DNA of 64,000 nt from Ensifer sp. LC11 (lineage in GTDB: Bacteria > Pseudomonadota > Alphaproteobacteria > Rhizobiales > Rhizobiaceae). The position numbers were made by a program, and so were the translations under genes. Location of the stretch: the NCBI RefSeq assembly GCF_001695835.1, contig NZ_MBSO01000067.1:124001-188000 (forward strand), read 5' to 3'. This document shows positions 45,377 through 54,635 of this stretch, one piece after another. The notes under the pieces are model-generated. The model saw only the letters and a program-made list of their open reading frames with translations. It was not told the origin of the DNA and searched no databases. Every line of letters begins with the position of its first letter. The stretch's first letter is position 1.

Positions 45377-46726
45377 TTATTGAAGCATCTTGTCGATAAG
45401 GCCGCGCGGCGGCTGGAGCGGGCGCGTATTGCGATGAAGCAGCATGACATGCTCCGCCTCGGAAAGTCCATCCTGCAGCACATCATCAAAGCGCTCGTCC
45501 GCCCTTGCAAGCAGCGCCGCGTCATTGGGATAAAGAATGGTAAATTTCTGCCGCACGCCCCTCAGCTTCTCCTGGCCGAGCGCCGTCCAGTCGCCGCCGC
45601 AATAGTTGACGAAGGCTTCGCTTGCGACGACGCTGTGGGCGTATTTCTTGGTCAGGTTCTGCAACCTCTGGACCTCATTGACGGCCGAGCCGAAGGCGGA
45701 AAACGTCAACCGGTCGCGCAGACCGACATTGCCGAACATCACGTTGCCGACATGGAGCCCGATACCGTAGCCGATCGGGTCGCGGGATTGCTTGCGCCGC
45801 TCGCCGTTCAGCATCTCCATACGCGCCGTTGCCGCGCGCACGGCGGCAAAGGCCTCGCGGGCGGCAAATTCCGAGGGCTCCTTGTGGCGACCGCAGGGAT
45901 AGACCGCGATGAAGCCATCGCCGACGAAGCTCAGGATATGACCGCCATTGCGATTGAAGGGGGCGGCAATTGCATCGAAATAGGTATTGAGCGTCTCGAT
46001 GTAGGACTGGCGCCCTTCCTTTTCAGCCAGCATCGTCGAGCGGCGCATATCGGCCATGACGAGAATGGCGCGCACCGTTTCGCCGTCGCCACGGCGCACC
46101 TGGCCGCTCATCACGCGCCGGCCGGCACTGGACCCGAGATAGGTCGTCAACATGTTGTCGGCGAGCTTGCCGAGCACCGCCATCTTGGCGGCCACCGCCA
46201 GGTGATGCTGCAGCTTCAGCAAAGCCCCGATCACATCGTCGGTGAAGCCGCCATGGCGATCCGTCGTCCAGGACCCCACCATGCCGTGGCCGGAATCCGC
46301 GCCGAGCGACTGCATGAAGGCCAGATAGTCCGTTGCACCCATGTCCTTCAGATCGTCGAAGATCGGGAACTCGGATGGCGTGTCCTGGTAGATACGGCGG
46401 CGGACATGCTCGAGATTGTTGTTGAGCAAATAATAATAGGGGCTCTGCAGGAAGCGCTCGGGATTGAGCGCGAGTTCCTCATGCCGCAGACCGCTCACCT
46501 CAACGCCTTTGCCGCGGACCCAGGTAAAGCCGAGCGCGTCATAGAGCGGATGCAGCATCGAGAAGGAAAGGTGGACGCGCATCAGCGGCAGGCCGGCAGC
46601 GGCGAGCCGCTCGCAAAAGCCCCTGACGATGGTCTCCAGCGGCGCGTCGCTGAGCGATGTTCGCATCAGCCAATCGGCGACCTTGTCGATGAGGATTTCT
46701 GATACCTTGTCATTCGTCGTGGCCAT
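45377..46726 (-). CDS. Class III adenylate/guanylate cyclase
   Basis: 449 residues. An N-terminal ~200-residue sensor-like region (no transmembrane helix) precedes the catalytic domain at ~210-400. Metal-binding aspartates lie in ILVMADMRRSTMLAEKEG and GHILSFVGDGFIAVYP; the transition-state region is FGNVGLRDRLTFSAFGSAVN. The purine-specifying positions are not resolvable by eye, so cAMP or cGMP is left open. A 36-nt inverted repeat lies 48 bp upstream of its start. Rhizobia carry many such cyclases; targets could include the CNB protein at 30400-30864. Confidence 0.88.
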   Translation of the reverse strand: MATTNDKVSEILIDKVADWLMRTSLSDAPLETIVRGFCERLAAAGLPLMRVHLSFSMLHPLYDALGFTWVRGKGVEVSGLRHEELALNPERFLQSPYYYLLNNNLEHVRRRIYQDTPSEFPIFDDLKDMGATDYLAFMQSLGADSGHGMVGSWTTDRHGGFTDDVIGALLKLQHHLAVAAKMAVLGKLADNMLTTYLGSSAGRRVMSGQVRRGDGETVRAILVMADMRRSTMLAEKEGRQSYIETLNTYFDAIAAPFNRNGGHILSFVGDGFIAVYPCGRHKEPSEFAAREAFAAVRAATARMEMLNGERRKQSRDPIGYGIGLHVGNVMFGNVGLRDRLTFSAFGSAVNEVQRLQNLTKKYAHSVVASEAFVNYCGGDWTALGQEKLRGVRQKFTILYPNDAALLARADERFDDVLQDGLSEAEHVMLLHRNTRPLQPPRGLIDKMLQ

Positions 46727-46773
46727 TGCCTCGTCCTCACCATGACAGACCGCCCCCTCAGCATCCAGAGACG

Positions 46774-46809
46774 GCGAACGCCCCGGCGTAACGCCGGTCT
46801 ATGTTCGCG
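46774..46809. promoter_or_regulatory. Compound inverted repeat upstream of the cyclase gene
   Basis: Outer GCGAAC (46774-46779) / GTTCGC (46804-46809) and inner CCGGCG (46783-46788) / CGCCGG (46792-46797) with TAA loop. In the cyclase mRNA it would fold ~48 nt before the start codon. It lies in the 324-bp divergent gap 46727-47050, in which I see nothing else distinctive. Confidence 0.4.
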
Positions 46810-47050
46810 GTGGATGATGATGAGCCGTGCCCGTTAAGAAAATGCTCCAGCCGATTCCGGCGTCGATGACGTGCAGGCACCCGGAATGCGGCGCTTCTAC
46901 AATGCAGATATTGATGGCCCTCGGTGATTTCCAGTAGCCGGGCAAATTTTTGTTGCACGAAGAATTGATAGCCGGCGCAACGGCACGCCTCGCAGCGTGA
47001 CCGGGCACCTCGCTTGACTTGGGGCTTGTTTCTCTCCAACAAACCACGAC

Positions 47051-48436
47051 ATGTTCGCGCGGCGCCACCCGTCTGTCCCCGAGACCTGGAAACGAAACTT
47101 GACCTCACCTCACTTCGAAAGCCTGCTGTCCTCCATCTCTGCGCGAAGCGCCAAAGTTGGCGTCATCGGCCTCGGTTATGTCGGCCTGCCGCTGGCGATT
47201 GCGGCGGCTCGCGCAGGATTTCCCGTCACCGGCTTCGACATCGACCCCGCCAAGATCGTCGCACTCGATGCCGGCAAATCCTATATCGCGGCGGTTTCAG
47301 ATGCCGCCCTTTCGCAAGAGAGTGCTGCCGACCGCTTCCGCTCCACCACCGATTTCCAGAAGCTTGCGGCTTGCGACGTCATCATCATCTGCGTGCCGAC
47401 GCCGCTGACCAAACACCGCGACCCCGATCTTTCCTTCGTCGAGAAGACGTCGCGCGCGATCGCCGCAACTTTGAGACCAGCGCAACTCGTCGTCCTCGAA
47501 TCGACCACCTATCCGGGAACGACCGATGGCGTCGTGCGCACCATCCTCGAAGAAACCGGGCTTAAATCCGCTGCCGAGTTCTTCGTCGGTTTTTCGCCGG
47601 AGCGCGAGGATCCCGGCAACCCGGTTTATGAAACCGTGAGCATTCCCAAGGTCGTCGCCGGAGACGGACCCGAAGCAGCAAGGCTGATGGAGACGTTCTA
47701 CGCGTCCGTGGTCAAGACCGTCGTGCCCGTGTCGTCGAACGCCACGGCGGAGGCCGTGAAGCTCACAGAGAACATCTTCCGCTCGGTGAACATCGCCCTC
47801 GTCAACGAATTGAAGATCGTTTACGAGGCGATGGGCATCGACGTCTGGGAGGTTATCGAGGCAGCGAAGACCAAGCCGTTCGGCTACATGCCCTTCTATC
47901 CCGGTCCCGGACTTGGCGGTCATTGCATCCCGATCGACCCCTTCTACCTCACCTGGAAATCGCGCGAGTACGAGCTGCCGACGCGGTTCATCGAACTCGC
48001 AGGTGAAATCAATTCGGCCATGCCGCGCCACGTCATCAGCCGTCTGGCTGAGGCGCTCGACAGACATGCGGGCAAGGCGCTCAGCCGTTCCAACGTTCTC
48101 GTCATCGGCCTTGCCTACAAGAAGAACGTTCCGGACATTCGCGAAAGCCCGTCCTTGCGCCTGATCGAGCTGATCGAAGAACGCGGTGGCCGAACGGCCT
48201 ACCACGACCCCTACGTTGCCGAGATTCCGCCGACGCGCGAGTACGGCGGGCTCAAGGGTCGGCGCTCGGTCGCGCTCGAAAAGAGCACGGTGTCCGCATT
48301 TGATGCCGTGCTGGTCGCCACCGACCACGATCAGGTGGACTACGCAGCGCTTTCCGCCTGGGCGCCGCTCATAGTCGACACGCGCAACGTGTTTTATCGC
48401 AATGGGCTTTCCGGCGGCCACATCGTCAAGGCGTAG
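47051..48436 (+). CDS. UDP-N-acetylhexosamine/UDP-sugar 6-dehydrogenase (WbpA/TviB/WecC type)
   Basis: 461 residues. NAD-binding VGVIGLGYVGLPLAIAAA (~residues 36-53), VPTPLTKHRDPDLSFVE, the active-site region YPGPGLGGHCIPIDPFYLTW (catalytic Cys in GGHCIP, ~residue 293) and a C-terminal domain with LAYKKNVPDIRESPSLRLIE. Oxidises the C6 hydroxyl of a UDP-hexose(amine) to a uronic acid, a precursor for an acidic EPS or capsule. The acidic product would suit the nearby lyase. First ~30 residues may be untranslated; a TTG at 47099 is an alternative start. Confidence 0.93.
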   Translation: MFARRHPSVPETWKRNLTSPHFESLLSSISARSAKVGVIGLGYVGLPLAIAAARAGFPVTGFDIDPAKIVALDAGKSYIAAVSDAALSQESAADRFRSTTDFQKLAACDVIIICVPTPLTKHRDPDLSFVEKTSRAIAATLRPAQLVVLESTTYPGTTDGVVRTILEETGLKSAAEFFVGFSPEREDPGNPVYETVSIPKVVAGDGPEAARLMETFYASVVKTVVPVSSNATAEAVKLTENIFRSVNIALVNELKIVYEAMGIDVWEVIEAAKTKPFGYMPFYPGPGLGGHCIPIDPFYLTWKSREYELPTRFIELAGEINSAMPRHVISRLAEALDRHAGKALSRSNVLVIGLAYKKNVPDIRESPSLRLIELIEERGGRTAYHDPYVAEIPPTREYGGLKGRRSVALEKSTVSAFDAVLVATDHDQVDYAALSAWAPLIVDTRNVFYRNGLSGGHIVKA

Positions 48437-48506
48437 CCTCACAACTCCGGGTCAGCGGGAGCCAGCCAGCGCCGATGGGGACGTTCAGGCTGTGTGGTAC
48501 AACGTC

Positions 48507-49700
48507 CTAGGCATCACCGCCCGGGGCCTGCCGAGCCACCTCGGTGCGCGCCAGTGACGCCTTGAGCTTGCTCGCGGCCACCGCGTAACCACCGGAGGCC
48601 CCATCGACGAAATGGATGTGGTCGCGGGTCATCGGCGTCGGCACGATGCAGGTCATCAGCGCCGAATCCTGCTGGTGCAGGCCGTAATGCCCGACCCCTT
48701 CCGCGGCCGCCTGCCGCAGACGCTGCTCTATCCGTTCCAGGCGTGCGGCACTGATATCGATGGTCATTTTCAGGCCGTCGTCGAACTTGCGGAAATCAGT
48801 ATTGTCCGCGAGGTCGCGGCGGTACCGGGTCGTGTCGAACGAGCCGAGGTTCCAGCCCATCTTGAGACAGACGAACAGGACCAGCGTCTGCAGCGTGATC
48901 CAGCAGCGCGCGGCAACACGCCTTCCTCTGGGTGCGGCTGCGCGCACCTCCGCGTCGATCCCCTTGAAGGAAAACCGCGGGTTCGGCCCAAGCTCGGGAA
49001 CTGGATGGCCGTTGCGCTCCTCCTCGTCGGCCAAGGCGACGATGTCGGCAATGAGCGCCTGGAACTCTGGCCCGTCGCCCTTCTCACCCGGTACAGCAAT
49101 GATCGAGGCAATGGCGCCGTGGCGAGACTGGATCGGGTTCCAACGACAGGAAAGGCCGGTCAGATCGGGCCGGCTGCCGGCCGCGGCCGCATCGACGTGG
49201 TAGCGCCCGGCCTTCATCGCCGCTTCGGCCCAGCTTGCGCCGCCGCCGGCAAACATTGCGTAGGAAACCTCGTCGCTCGCCTTGAAGCGCGCGACACGCA
49301 TGTCGAGACCATTGGCGCGGATATCGCTGACCGGTACCAGAGCAGCGCGCAATTCGAGATCAAGCTCCTCGGCCACCCAGGTCTTCACCGCCGAGAGCGC
49401 GCCATGCGCCTTCTCGGCCATGGATGCCGGCAATGCCGCCAACGCGCCATCGCCTCCGAAAACAAAGGGCATCGTCTTTTCTTCGAGCACGTTCATCAGG
49501 GCCGATATGACGCTGGCTCCGGCCATGTTCACCGTTTTGTAGCGGCCGTCCGCGATCGCACCCGTCGAATTGACGATATCGGCAACGGCCAGGACCCAGC
49601 CGTCGGGAAGCGGGCGATAGTTCGCCTCGTCCGCGACCCCTTCGAACGCATCGAAAAGAGGCACGGTGTCGTAGAACCGTCCATCTGTCGCCTCAGCCAT
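48507..49700 (-). CDS. DUF3095 family protein, nucleotide-cyclase-like core motifs
   Basis: 397 residues. The N-terminal half contains LAVADIVNSTGAIADGRYKT (~residues 37-56) and PFVFGGDGALAALPA (~78-92). These match in order and spacing the two metal-Asp motifs of class III cyclases (compare ILVMADMRRST and SFVGDGFIAVYP in the gene at 45377). The C-terminal half has a hydrophobic segment (ARCWITLQTLVLFVCLKMG) and a domain ending with HIHFVDGASGGYAVAASKLK. Function of the family is not established; a nucleotide-binding or signalling role is my inference. Divergent from the MBL hydrolase gene. Confidence 0.8.
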   Translation of the reverse strand: MAEATDGRFYDTVPLFDAFEGVADEANYRPLPDGWVLAVADIVNSTGAIADGRYKTVNMAGASVISALMNVLEEKTMPFVFGGDGALAALPASMAEKAHGALSAVKTWVAEELDLELRAALVPVSDIRANGLDMRVARFKASDEVSYAMFAGGGASWAEAAMKAGRYHVDAAAAGSRPDLTGLSCRWNPIQSRHGAIASIIAVPGEKGDGPEFQALIADIVALADEEERNGHPVPELGPNPRFSFKGIDAEVRAAAPRGRRVAARCWITLQTLVLFVCLKMGWNLGSFDTTRYRRDLADNTDFRKFDDGLKMTIDISAARLERIEQRLRQAAAEGVGHYGLHQQDSALMTCIVPTPMTRDHIHFVDGASGGYAVAASKLKASLARTEVARQAPGGDA

Positions 49701-49978
49701 GCGTGACCTGTTCCCTAAGTTACAGTTCGTTCGATAGATAATTTACATAACAGGGCGATAAAAAGTTTCATATGCCGTTGCTAAGGGCACCACCGACCTG
49801 GCGAACCCAGCAGAAATTGAGGGCCTCGCCGGACGATTTGGGTACACCGCCCTTGGCGAGGCTAGGGTAACTTTCCAAATAATAACCCATGGCATTGCAG
49901 GGGTGCGGCCATATGTGCTTGTTTAACAGTCACACAGGGATCAAAATGATCCAAGCGTGCGTAGTGAAGCCAAACTGA

Positions 49979-50809
49979 ATGCGTGACGACAACTTTCGAG
50001 TGCGGTTCTGGGGCGTAAGAGGAAGTTTGCCGGTTTCCGGCCAACAATACCTCGCCTATGGGGGAAATACGTCCTGCATCGAGATCCGATGCGGCAAGGA
50101 TGTATTGCTGTTCGATGCGGGGTCGGGAATACGCGAGGCAGGCCATTCCCTGATCGCCGAAGGTGTGGAAGAGTTTGACCTGTTCTTCACACACAGCCAC
50201 TACGACCACATCATCGGCCTTCCCTATTTCAAACCGATCTACAAATGTCGCAATTCGGTTCGGTTCTGGTCGGGCCACCTCCACGGCACGATGACCACAA
50301 GGGAAATGATCCGCGACTTCATGCGCCCGCCGTGGTTCCCCGTCGACCCGGATATCTGTCAGGCAAGCCTTGACGGGATGGATTTCAAGCCAGGTGACGT
50401 GCTGACGCCGCGCGAGGGAGTAACGATCCGCACGACGAGCCTCAATCATCCAGGTGGCTGCGTGGGCTATCGGATCGAATGGAACGGCCGCGCCGTTGCT
50501 CTGGCCTACGACACCGAGCACGAGCCCGGCATTCTCGATCCGGGCGTTCTCGAGCTGATCGCCGGGGCCGATCTGTTCGTCTATGACTGCACCTATCTCG
50601 AAAGCGAGATGACGCATTTTCAGGGATATGGACATTCGACCGGCATGCATGGGGCCCGGCTGGCGATGGCCGCCGGCGTGAAGCGGCTCGCGATGTTCCA
50701 TCACGATCCGTCCCGCACCGACAACGCGCTCGCGGAAATGGAGCGCGACGTTCAGGCGACCTTTGCCGGTGCCTTTGCCGCCCGTGATGGACAGATCATC
50801 GATCTGTGA
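49979..50809 (+). CDS. MBL-fold metallo-hydrolase
   Basis: 276 residues. Metal ligands: HSHYDH (FFTHSHYDHIIGLPYF, ~residues 70-85), a later His in SLNHPGG, the bridging Asp in LAYDTEHE and His in MFHHDPS. The opening FRVRFWGVRGSLPVSG is typical of phosphodiesterase-like MBL proteins (RNase Z/PhnP-like branch) and not of beta-lactamases. Possible substrates are cyclic nucleotides or other phosphodiesters, in view of the divergent DUF3095 gene and the cyclase 3 kb away. Its last 14 bp overlap the convergent deacetylase gene. Confidence 0.85.
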   Translation: MRDDNFRVRFWGVRGSLPVSGQQYLAYGGNTSCIEIRCGKDVLLFDAGSGIREAGHSLIAEGVEEFDLFFTHSHYDHIIGLPYFKPIYKCRNSVRFWSGHLHGTMTTREMIRDFMRPPWFPVDPDICQASLDGMDFKPGDVLTPREGVTIRTTSLNHPGGCVGYRIEWNGRAVALAYDTEHEPGILDPGVLELIAGADLFVYDCTYLESEMTHFQGYGHSTGMHGARLAMAAGVKRLAMFHHDPSRTDNALAEMERDVQATFAGAFAARDGQIIDL

Positions 50810-51563
50810 CTTGGCGGCCAGAGAGCCAGCGGCACGCAGGATGCCTGACCGTTAGCGCAAAGAGGCCTTCCAGGAAGTCCCAGACGCCATCATCGTGTAC
50901 CAGGTGGTGCGTCAGCAGACCGATTGTCCGTCCCGTCTGGTCCGCCCTCTCCTCTTCGTCACCACAGACCTGGCGAAGTCTCGTCATGATGTCCGCGATG
51001 ATCAATGCGTGGTCGCGGCAGCCGCGCGTCCCGCGCCAGTCCATGACGTCGACATGGGTGTTGACGACGGAAAGCGGCGAGGGCTTTTCCGGGCCGAAGA
51101 CCGATAGCGCCGTGAACCCGATGTCCGGCAGGCCATCCAGAAGCGCGGCATCGATCCTGTTCCAAGGCGGCACGAGCATTGGCACGAAACCTGCCGGGAA
51201 AAGCATCTGCAGCCGCGCGTAGCCGCGTTCGAGTTCCTGGAGCACTGTCGCGCGCGGCCGGTGTCCGCCCAATTCCTGCTTCTTCTCCAGAGGCGGCGCG
51301 TGGTTGCGATGCGCCCAGCCATGCACCGCGACGCTGGCACCGGAAAGCCCTTCAAGTCGGCGCGAAAGCGCGTCGGTAGCCTGGGCCGGCGGAACGGCGA
51401 TGACCACGGGAACCGCGTATTCGCCGACAAGCGACAGCAGCCGGTCGAGCGCCGCCGTCGGCTCGGCGGCATCGTCGTCCCGCCACCAGAAATCCACCTG
51501 TCGCCCGAGTGCCGCCACCTCATCGAGCTTCGCGGAAAGCTGTTGCCAATGGCTGTCGGTCAT
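50796..51563 (-). CDS. Polysaccharide-deacetylase-like protein
   Basis: 255 residues. Recognisable as a divergent CE4 fold: VDFWWRDDDAAEPT gives the Asp pair, ASVAVHGWAHRNHAPP gives the H-x3-H metal site, and PMLVPPWNRID and GLLTHHLVHDD give later motifs. The catalytic motif is RDDD instead of FDD, as in a subgroup found next to glycosyltransferases. No signal peptide. ATGA overlap with the GT4 gene upstream suggests they act on the same glycan. Confidence 0.82.
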   Translation of the reverse strand: MTDSHWQQLSAKLDEVAALGRQVDFWWRDDDAAEPTAALDRLLSLVGEYAVPVVIAVPPAQATDALSRRLEGLSGASVAVHGWAHRNHAPPLEKKQELGGHRPRATVLQELERGYARLQMLFPAGFVPMLVPPWNRIDAALLDGLPDIGFTALSVFGPEKPSPLSVVNTHVDVMDWRGTRGCRDHALIIADIMTRLRQVCGDEEERADQTGRTIGLLTHHLVHDDGVWDFLEGLFALTVRHPACRWLSGRQVTDR

Positions 51564-52657
51564 GCACGCGCCTCCAGGAATTCATCGAAAATCGCACGAA
51601 GTCGTTGTGCTGCAGCCGGGAACGAGCGCTCCTCGTGGACAAAGCGGCGGGCGGCCGCGCCCAATTGCCGACGGCGGACCGGATCTCCGATCAGGTCGCG
51701 CATCGCCGCCGCATAGGCGCCGACATCGCCTTCCGGCGTCAGGATCCCGGTCTCACCGTGACGGACCACCTCCGGCACGCCGGCCGTTCGTTGGGCAAGA
51801 ACCGGCAGGCCGGTGGCTTGCGCTTCGAGATAGGCCAGTCCATAGGCCTCGCCACAGCCGGGCCAGACGTAGAGATCGCCGCTCGCAAGGATACCCGGCA
51901 GGGCCGCCGCCTTCTTTTCACCCAGCCATTGCAGTCGGCTGGAAGGCAATGCCGCGAAGGCTTGCTGCACCTCCTCGCGACAAGGCCCATCTCCGACAAC
52001 CGTCAAGACCCAGGGACTGTCGGCAATGAACGCCAGTGATTTTGCCAGCATCCGGTAGCTGTCCATCTTGTCGCCGCTGCGCATCATCGCCACTGCGACC
52101 ATCCGGCAGCCATCATTGCTCCTGTCCCTGGTCGACACGAACGGCGTCGCATCGATGAACGGCGCCAGCATCGCATGACGACAGGCAGGGGCAGCTTCCA
52201 GAAGGCCGTCGCGGTCGCGCCGCGTCAGACAGATATTGACGGTCGCCTGTTCGATGGCCGTCAGGACATGCCGCTGGGCGATGGCGCGTACGCCTTCGTT
52301 CCGCCGCATCGAATAGGATGCCTCGGCCGTCACATAGGGCATCGAAAACTCGGCGGCAAGCACCGGCCCGAGAAGATCCGGCGCCTTGTAATACGGATGG
52401 TAGCAGAACCAGAGATCGGGAGCGCCATCACGCTGCCAGGTGCCTCGAACACGGGCGATTTCCGCGTCGGCTTCCCGCTCCAGCTGATGAAACTCGTCTG
52501 CAGACGGAGCCGCCAGGAAGCTGCGCAACTCCGAGACGACAGCGACCTCGTGGCCATCAGCTTGCAACGCTGCCATCAGCTGGCGCGCCATCAACCGGTC
52601 GCCCGAGGGAACCGGGTGATCGGGAGATTTCAGCGGTGCGTAAAAGGCGATCTTCAT
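51560..52657 (-). CDS. Glycosyltransferase family 4
   Basis: 365 residues from ATG 52657, where homology-like sequence starts (MKIAFYAPLKSPDHPVPSGD); 19 more open codons upstream are basic and poorly patterned. The donor domain includes VVGDGPCREEVQQAFAALPS and the E-x7-E-like GCGEAYGLAYLEAQATG. It ends with ATGA overlap to the deacetylase-like gene. A two-gene unit that probably modifies a surface glycan. Confidence 0.88.
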   Translation of the reverse strand: MKIAFYAPLKSPDHPVPSGDRLMARQLMAALQADGHEVAVVSELRSFLAAPSADEFHQLEREADAEIARVRGTWQRDGAPDLWFCYHPYYKAPDLLGPVLAAEFSMPYVTAEASYSMRRNEGVRAIAQRHVLTAIEQATVNICLTRRDRDGLLEAAPACRHAMLAPFIDATPFVSTRDRSNDGCRMVAVAMMRSGDKMDSYRMLAKSLAFIADSPWVLTVVGDGPCREEVQQAFAALPSSRLQWLGEKKAAALPGILASGDLYVWPGCGEAYGLAYLEAQATGLPVLAQRTAGVPEVVRHGETGILTPEGDVGAYAAAMRDLIGDPVRRRQLGAAARRFVHEERSFPAAAQRLRAIFDEFLEARA

Positions 52658-52724
52658 CCGCAGCGAGCTATCGTGCCTTCGCAAGAGACTGTCAACCGAG
52701 TGAGACGCAAGCACCGTTGGTTCG

Positions 52725-53009
52725 TCAATCGATCGGCAGATCGTAGTAGTCCCTCCGGATGAGCTTCAGCGAGCGATCCGGCTCAATCACGTAGGTTTCC
52801 TGCACGAAACTGTTGCCGCTCGTGAAGCGGTGCGGAACGAGGCTGCCGACAGGTGACTTGGTCAGTTTCGTGCGCGGTTGCCCGCCATAGGTGATGCTGC
52901 CGGGGATGGGCTCAAGGTCCGGCGTGGTGCAGCCAACGACCATCAACGCAATGATTGCGAATAGACCCGACGACCGGCCGATACCGGAGATACCTCGTGC
53001 AGAGATCAT
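52725..53009 (-). CDS. Small lipoprotein
   Basis: 94 residues from ATG 53009, preceded by GGAGGTGA. The type II signal peptide is SGLFAIIALMVVGCTTPDLE with lipobox VVGC; mature length is ~70 residues, with Thr after the lipidated Cys and no Asp at +2, so outer-membrane location is likely. The rest (HRFTSGNSFVQETYVIEPDR) matches no family I know. It lies between glycosyltransferase and transglycosylase genes. Confidence 0.8.
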   Translation of the reverse strand: MISARGISGIGRSSGLFAIIALMVVGCTTPDLEPIPGSITYGGQPRTKLTKSPVGSLVPHRFTSGNSFVQETYVIEPDRSLKLIRRDYYDLPID

Positions 53010-53137
53010 CGTCTTCACCTCCTGGCTGGGCGGCGCGACCATCGATCGCGTCGCCGTTCTTGCCACATTCTGCATCGGCGCCCAGACGGCAAATCCATGT
53101 GCCGGCTGGTCTGATCAGCGCCTGCCGCACGCACTGG

Positions 53138-54592
53138 CTATTGCGCAGCGACCGGCTCCGCGCCGACGCCCTTCGCCGCCGCAGCGTCAGCGTCATGTGC
53201 TGCAAGCAGGCTGTAGGCGATATAGTACTTGTAGATGTTGCTCACATACTGAACGGTCTCGCGCCCGACGATGGCGGCAGCTGCGTTCTCAACATTGCCG
53301 AACCAGAGGTTCGGATCGAGCCCCATGTCCTTGGCCTTCGCCCGGAACTTGCGCAGATTTCCCGGCCCGGCATTGTAGGCCGCGAACGCGAACAGCAGCT
53401 GATCTCGCGGCGTGATCTCAGGATCGTTGATATAGGTATCGACGAGGTAGCGAAGATACTTCGATCCAGCCTCGACATTGAGATCCTCGTCCTTGTCGAT
53501 GCCGCGAATATTGACCGATTTGTCCGCCGCGGTCGAAGGCAGGAGCTGCATGATGCCGACGGCACCGCGATGGCTGCGGCGCGACTGATCAAGCTGCGAT
53601 TCCTGATAGCCCTGCGCCATCAACATCAGATGATCGAAGGAATAGGTGGTACCGTGCTTGCGGAAGATCTCCACAAGTTGCTTGAAGCGTTCGATGTCAT
53701 CTGGCGCATAGGCGCGCTTCAGCATCTTGTCACCCTTGTAATAGGTGTTCTTCAGGGTGTTGCCGAAGGTCGTGCCGACCCGATGGGTCTTGACGAAATC
53801 GTTGAGGGCGGCCTTGAGCTTTGGGCTGTCCTTGCGGATCGCCCAGGCGATCTGGCCATGGTCGGAGACCACGATATCGTCGCGCACCTTGAGATCTGTG
53901 AAAACCGTTGCCCAGATATCCGCCTTGTATTTGTCGACCACCGTCCACGGCAACAGACCCGCGTTGATCATCTCGAGGAGGTCTTCATCCTCGAGGTTCT
54001 CATCCATGTCCTTCAGCGCGATCGGCGCACGCCCCGCCTTTTCGAAGTTCGCGCTGAGTGCCGCCAGATGCTCATAGTAACTGCTTGAGCGGCGCACGTG
54101 GATCTCCTTGCCGCTCATATCGTCCAGGCTGGCAATTGCCGGCGACGAAGGCCCCGTGACCAGAACCTCCTTGGCTTCGGCAAACAGCGGATCGGTGAAG
54201 TCCACCTTGGCAAGGCGGGTCTCGGTGATCGTCAGGTTGGCCATGACGATGTCGCCGAGGCCATCTTCGAGCGCCGACAGGAGCTTTGCCCGCGGCATGG
54301 GCACGAAGCCGACGCGGATCTTGTCGATCTGCTTCTTGCGCCCTTTGTTGAGCTCATTTTCGAGCGCCATGCCAAAGTCGACAGCGGTCCCCAGCTGCTG
54401 GCCGCGGTCGATGAAGTAGATCGTCTTGCTGAAGGGGACGATGATGCGAACGACGCGACGCTTTTCCATGTCGTCGAAGTCGTCCGTGTGGGGAACGAGC
54501 ATCGAGCGGAGGAATTGTTCGCTCGATTGTGCCCAAGCGTTGCCGCCACCAACGAACAACAGGATCAATATTCCGAACAAAAGCCGTTTCAT
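53138..54592 (-). CDS. MltF-like membrane-bound lytic transglycosylase
   Basis: 484 residues from ATG 54592, with a signal peptide (MKRLLFGILILLFVGGGNAW). Residues ~45-270 are a family-3 solute-binding-protein-like domain (VRIIVPFSKTIYFIDRGQQL; ANLTITETRLAKVDFTDPLF). Residues ~300-440 are a GH23 SLT domain with catalytic Glu in MAQGYQESQLDQSRRS and the GAVGIMQLLPSTA and AFAAYNAGPGNL motifs. Cleaves peptidoglycan glycan strands by forming 1,6-anhydro-MurNAc ends. 43-bp gap after the MscS-like gene. Confidence 0.92.
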   Translation of the reverse strand: MKRLLFGILILLFVGGGNAWAQSSEQFLRSMLVPHTDDFDDMEKRRVVRIIVPFSKTIYFIDRGQQLGTAVDFGMALENELNKGRKKQIDKIRVGFVPMPRAKLLSALEDGLGDIVMANLTITETRLAKVDFTDPLFAEAKEVLVTGPSSPAIASLDDMSGKEIHVRRSSSYYEHLAALSANFEKAGRAPIALKDMDENLEDEDLLEMINAGLLPWTVVDKYKADIWATVFTDLKVRDDIVVSDHGQIAWAIRKDSPKLKAALNDFVKTHRVGTTFGNTLKNTYYKGDKMLKRAYAPDDIERFKQLVEIFRKHGTTYSFDHLMLMAQGYQESQLDQSRRSHRGAVGIMQLLPSTAADKSVNIRGIDKDEDLNVEAGSKYLRYLVDTYINDPEITPRDQLLFAFAAYNAGPGNLRKFRAKAKDMGLDPNLWFGNVENAAAAIVGRETVQYVSNIYKYYIAYSLLAAHDADAAAAKGVGAEPVAAQ

Positions 54593-54635
54593 GCTGACCT
54601 GCCCAGCCCAGGGAACCCTTGTCGACCAGTCCAAA

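Noticed and set aside
42450-46702. Two very long plus-strand frames opposite the double ATPase and the lyase/cyclase genes
   Set aside because: The minus strand has complete Walker and cyclase motifs; the plus-strand frames have none.
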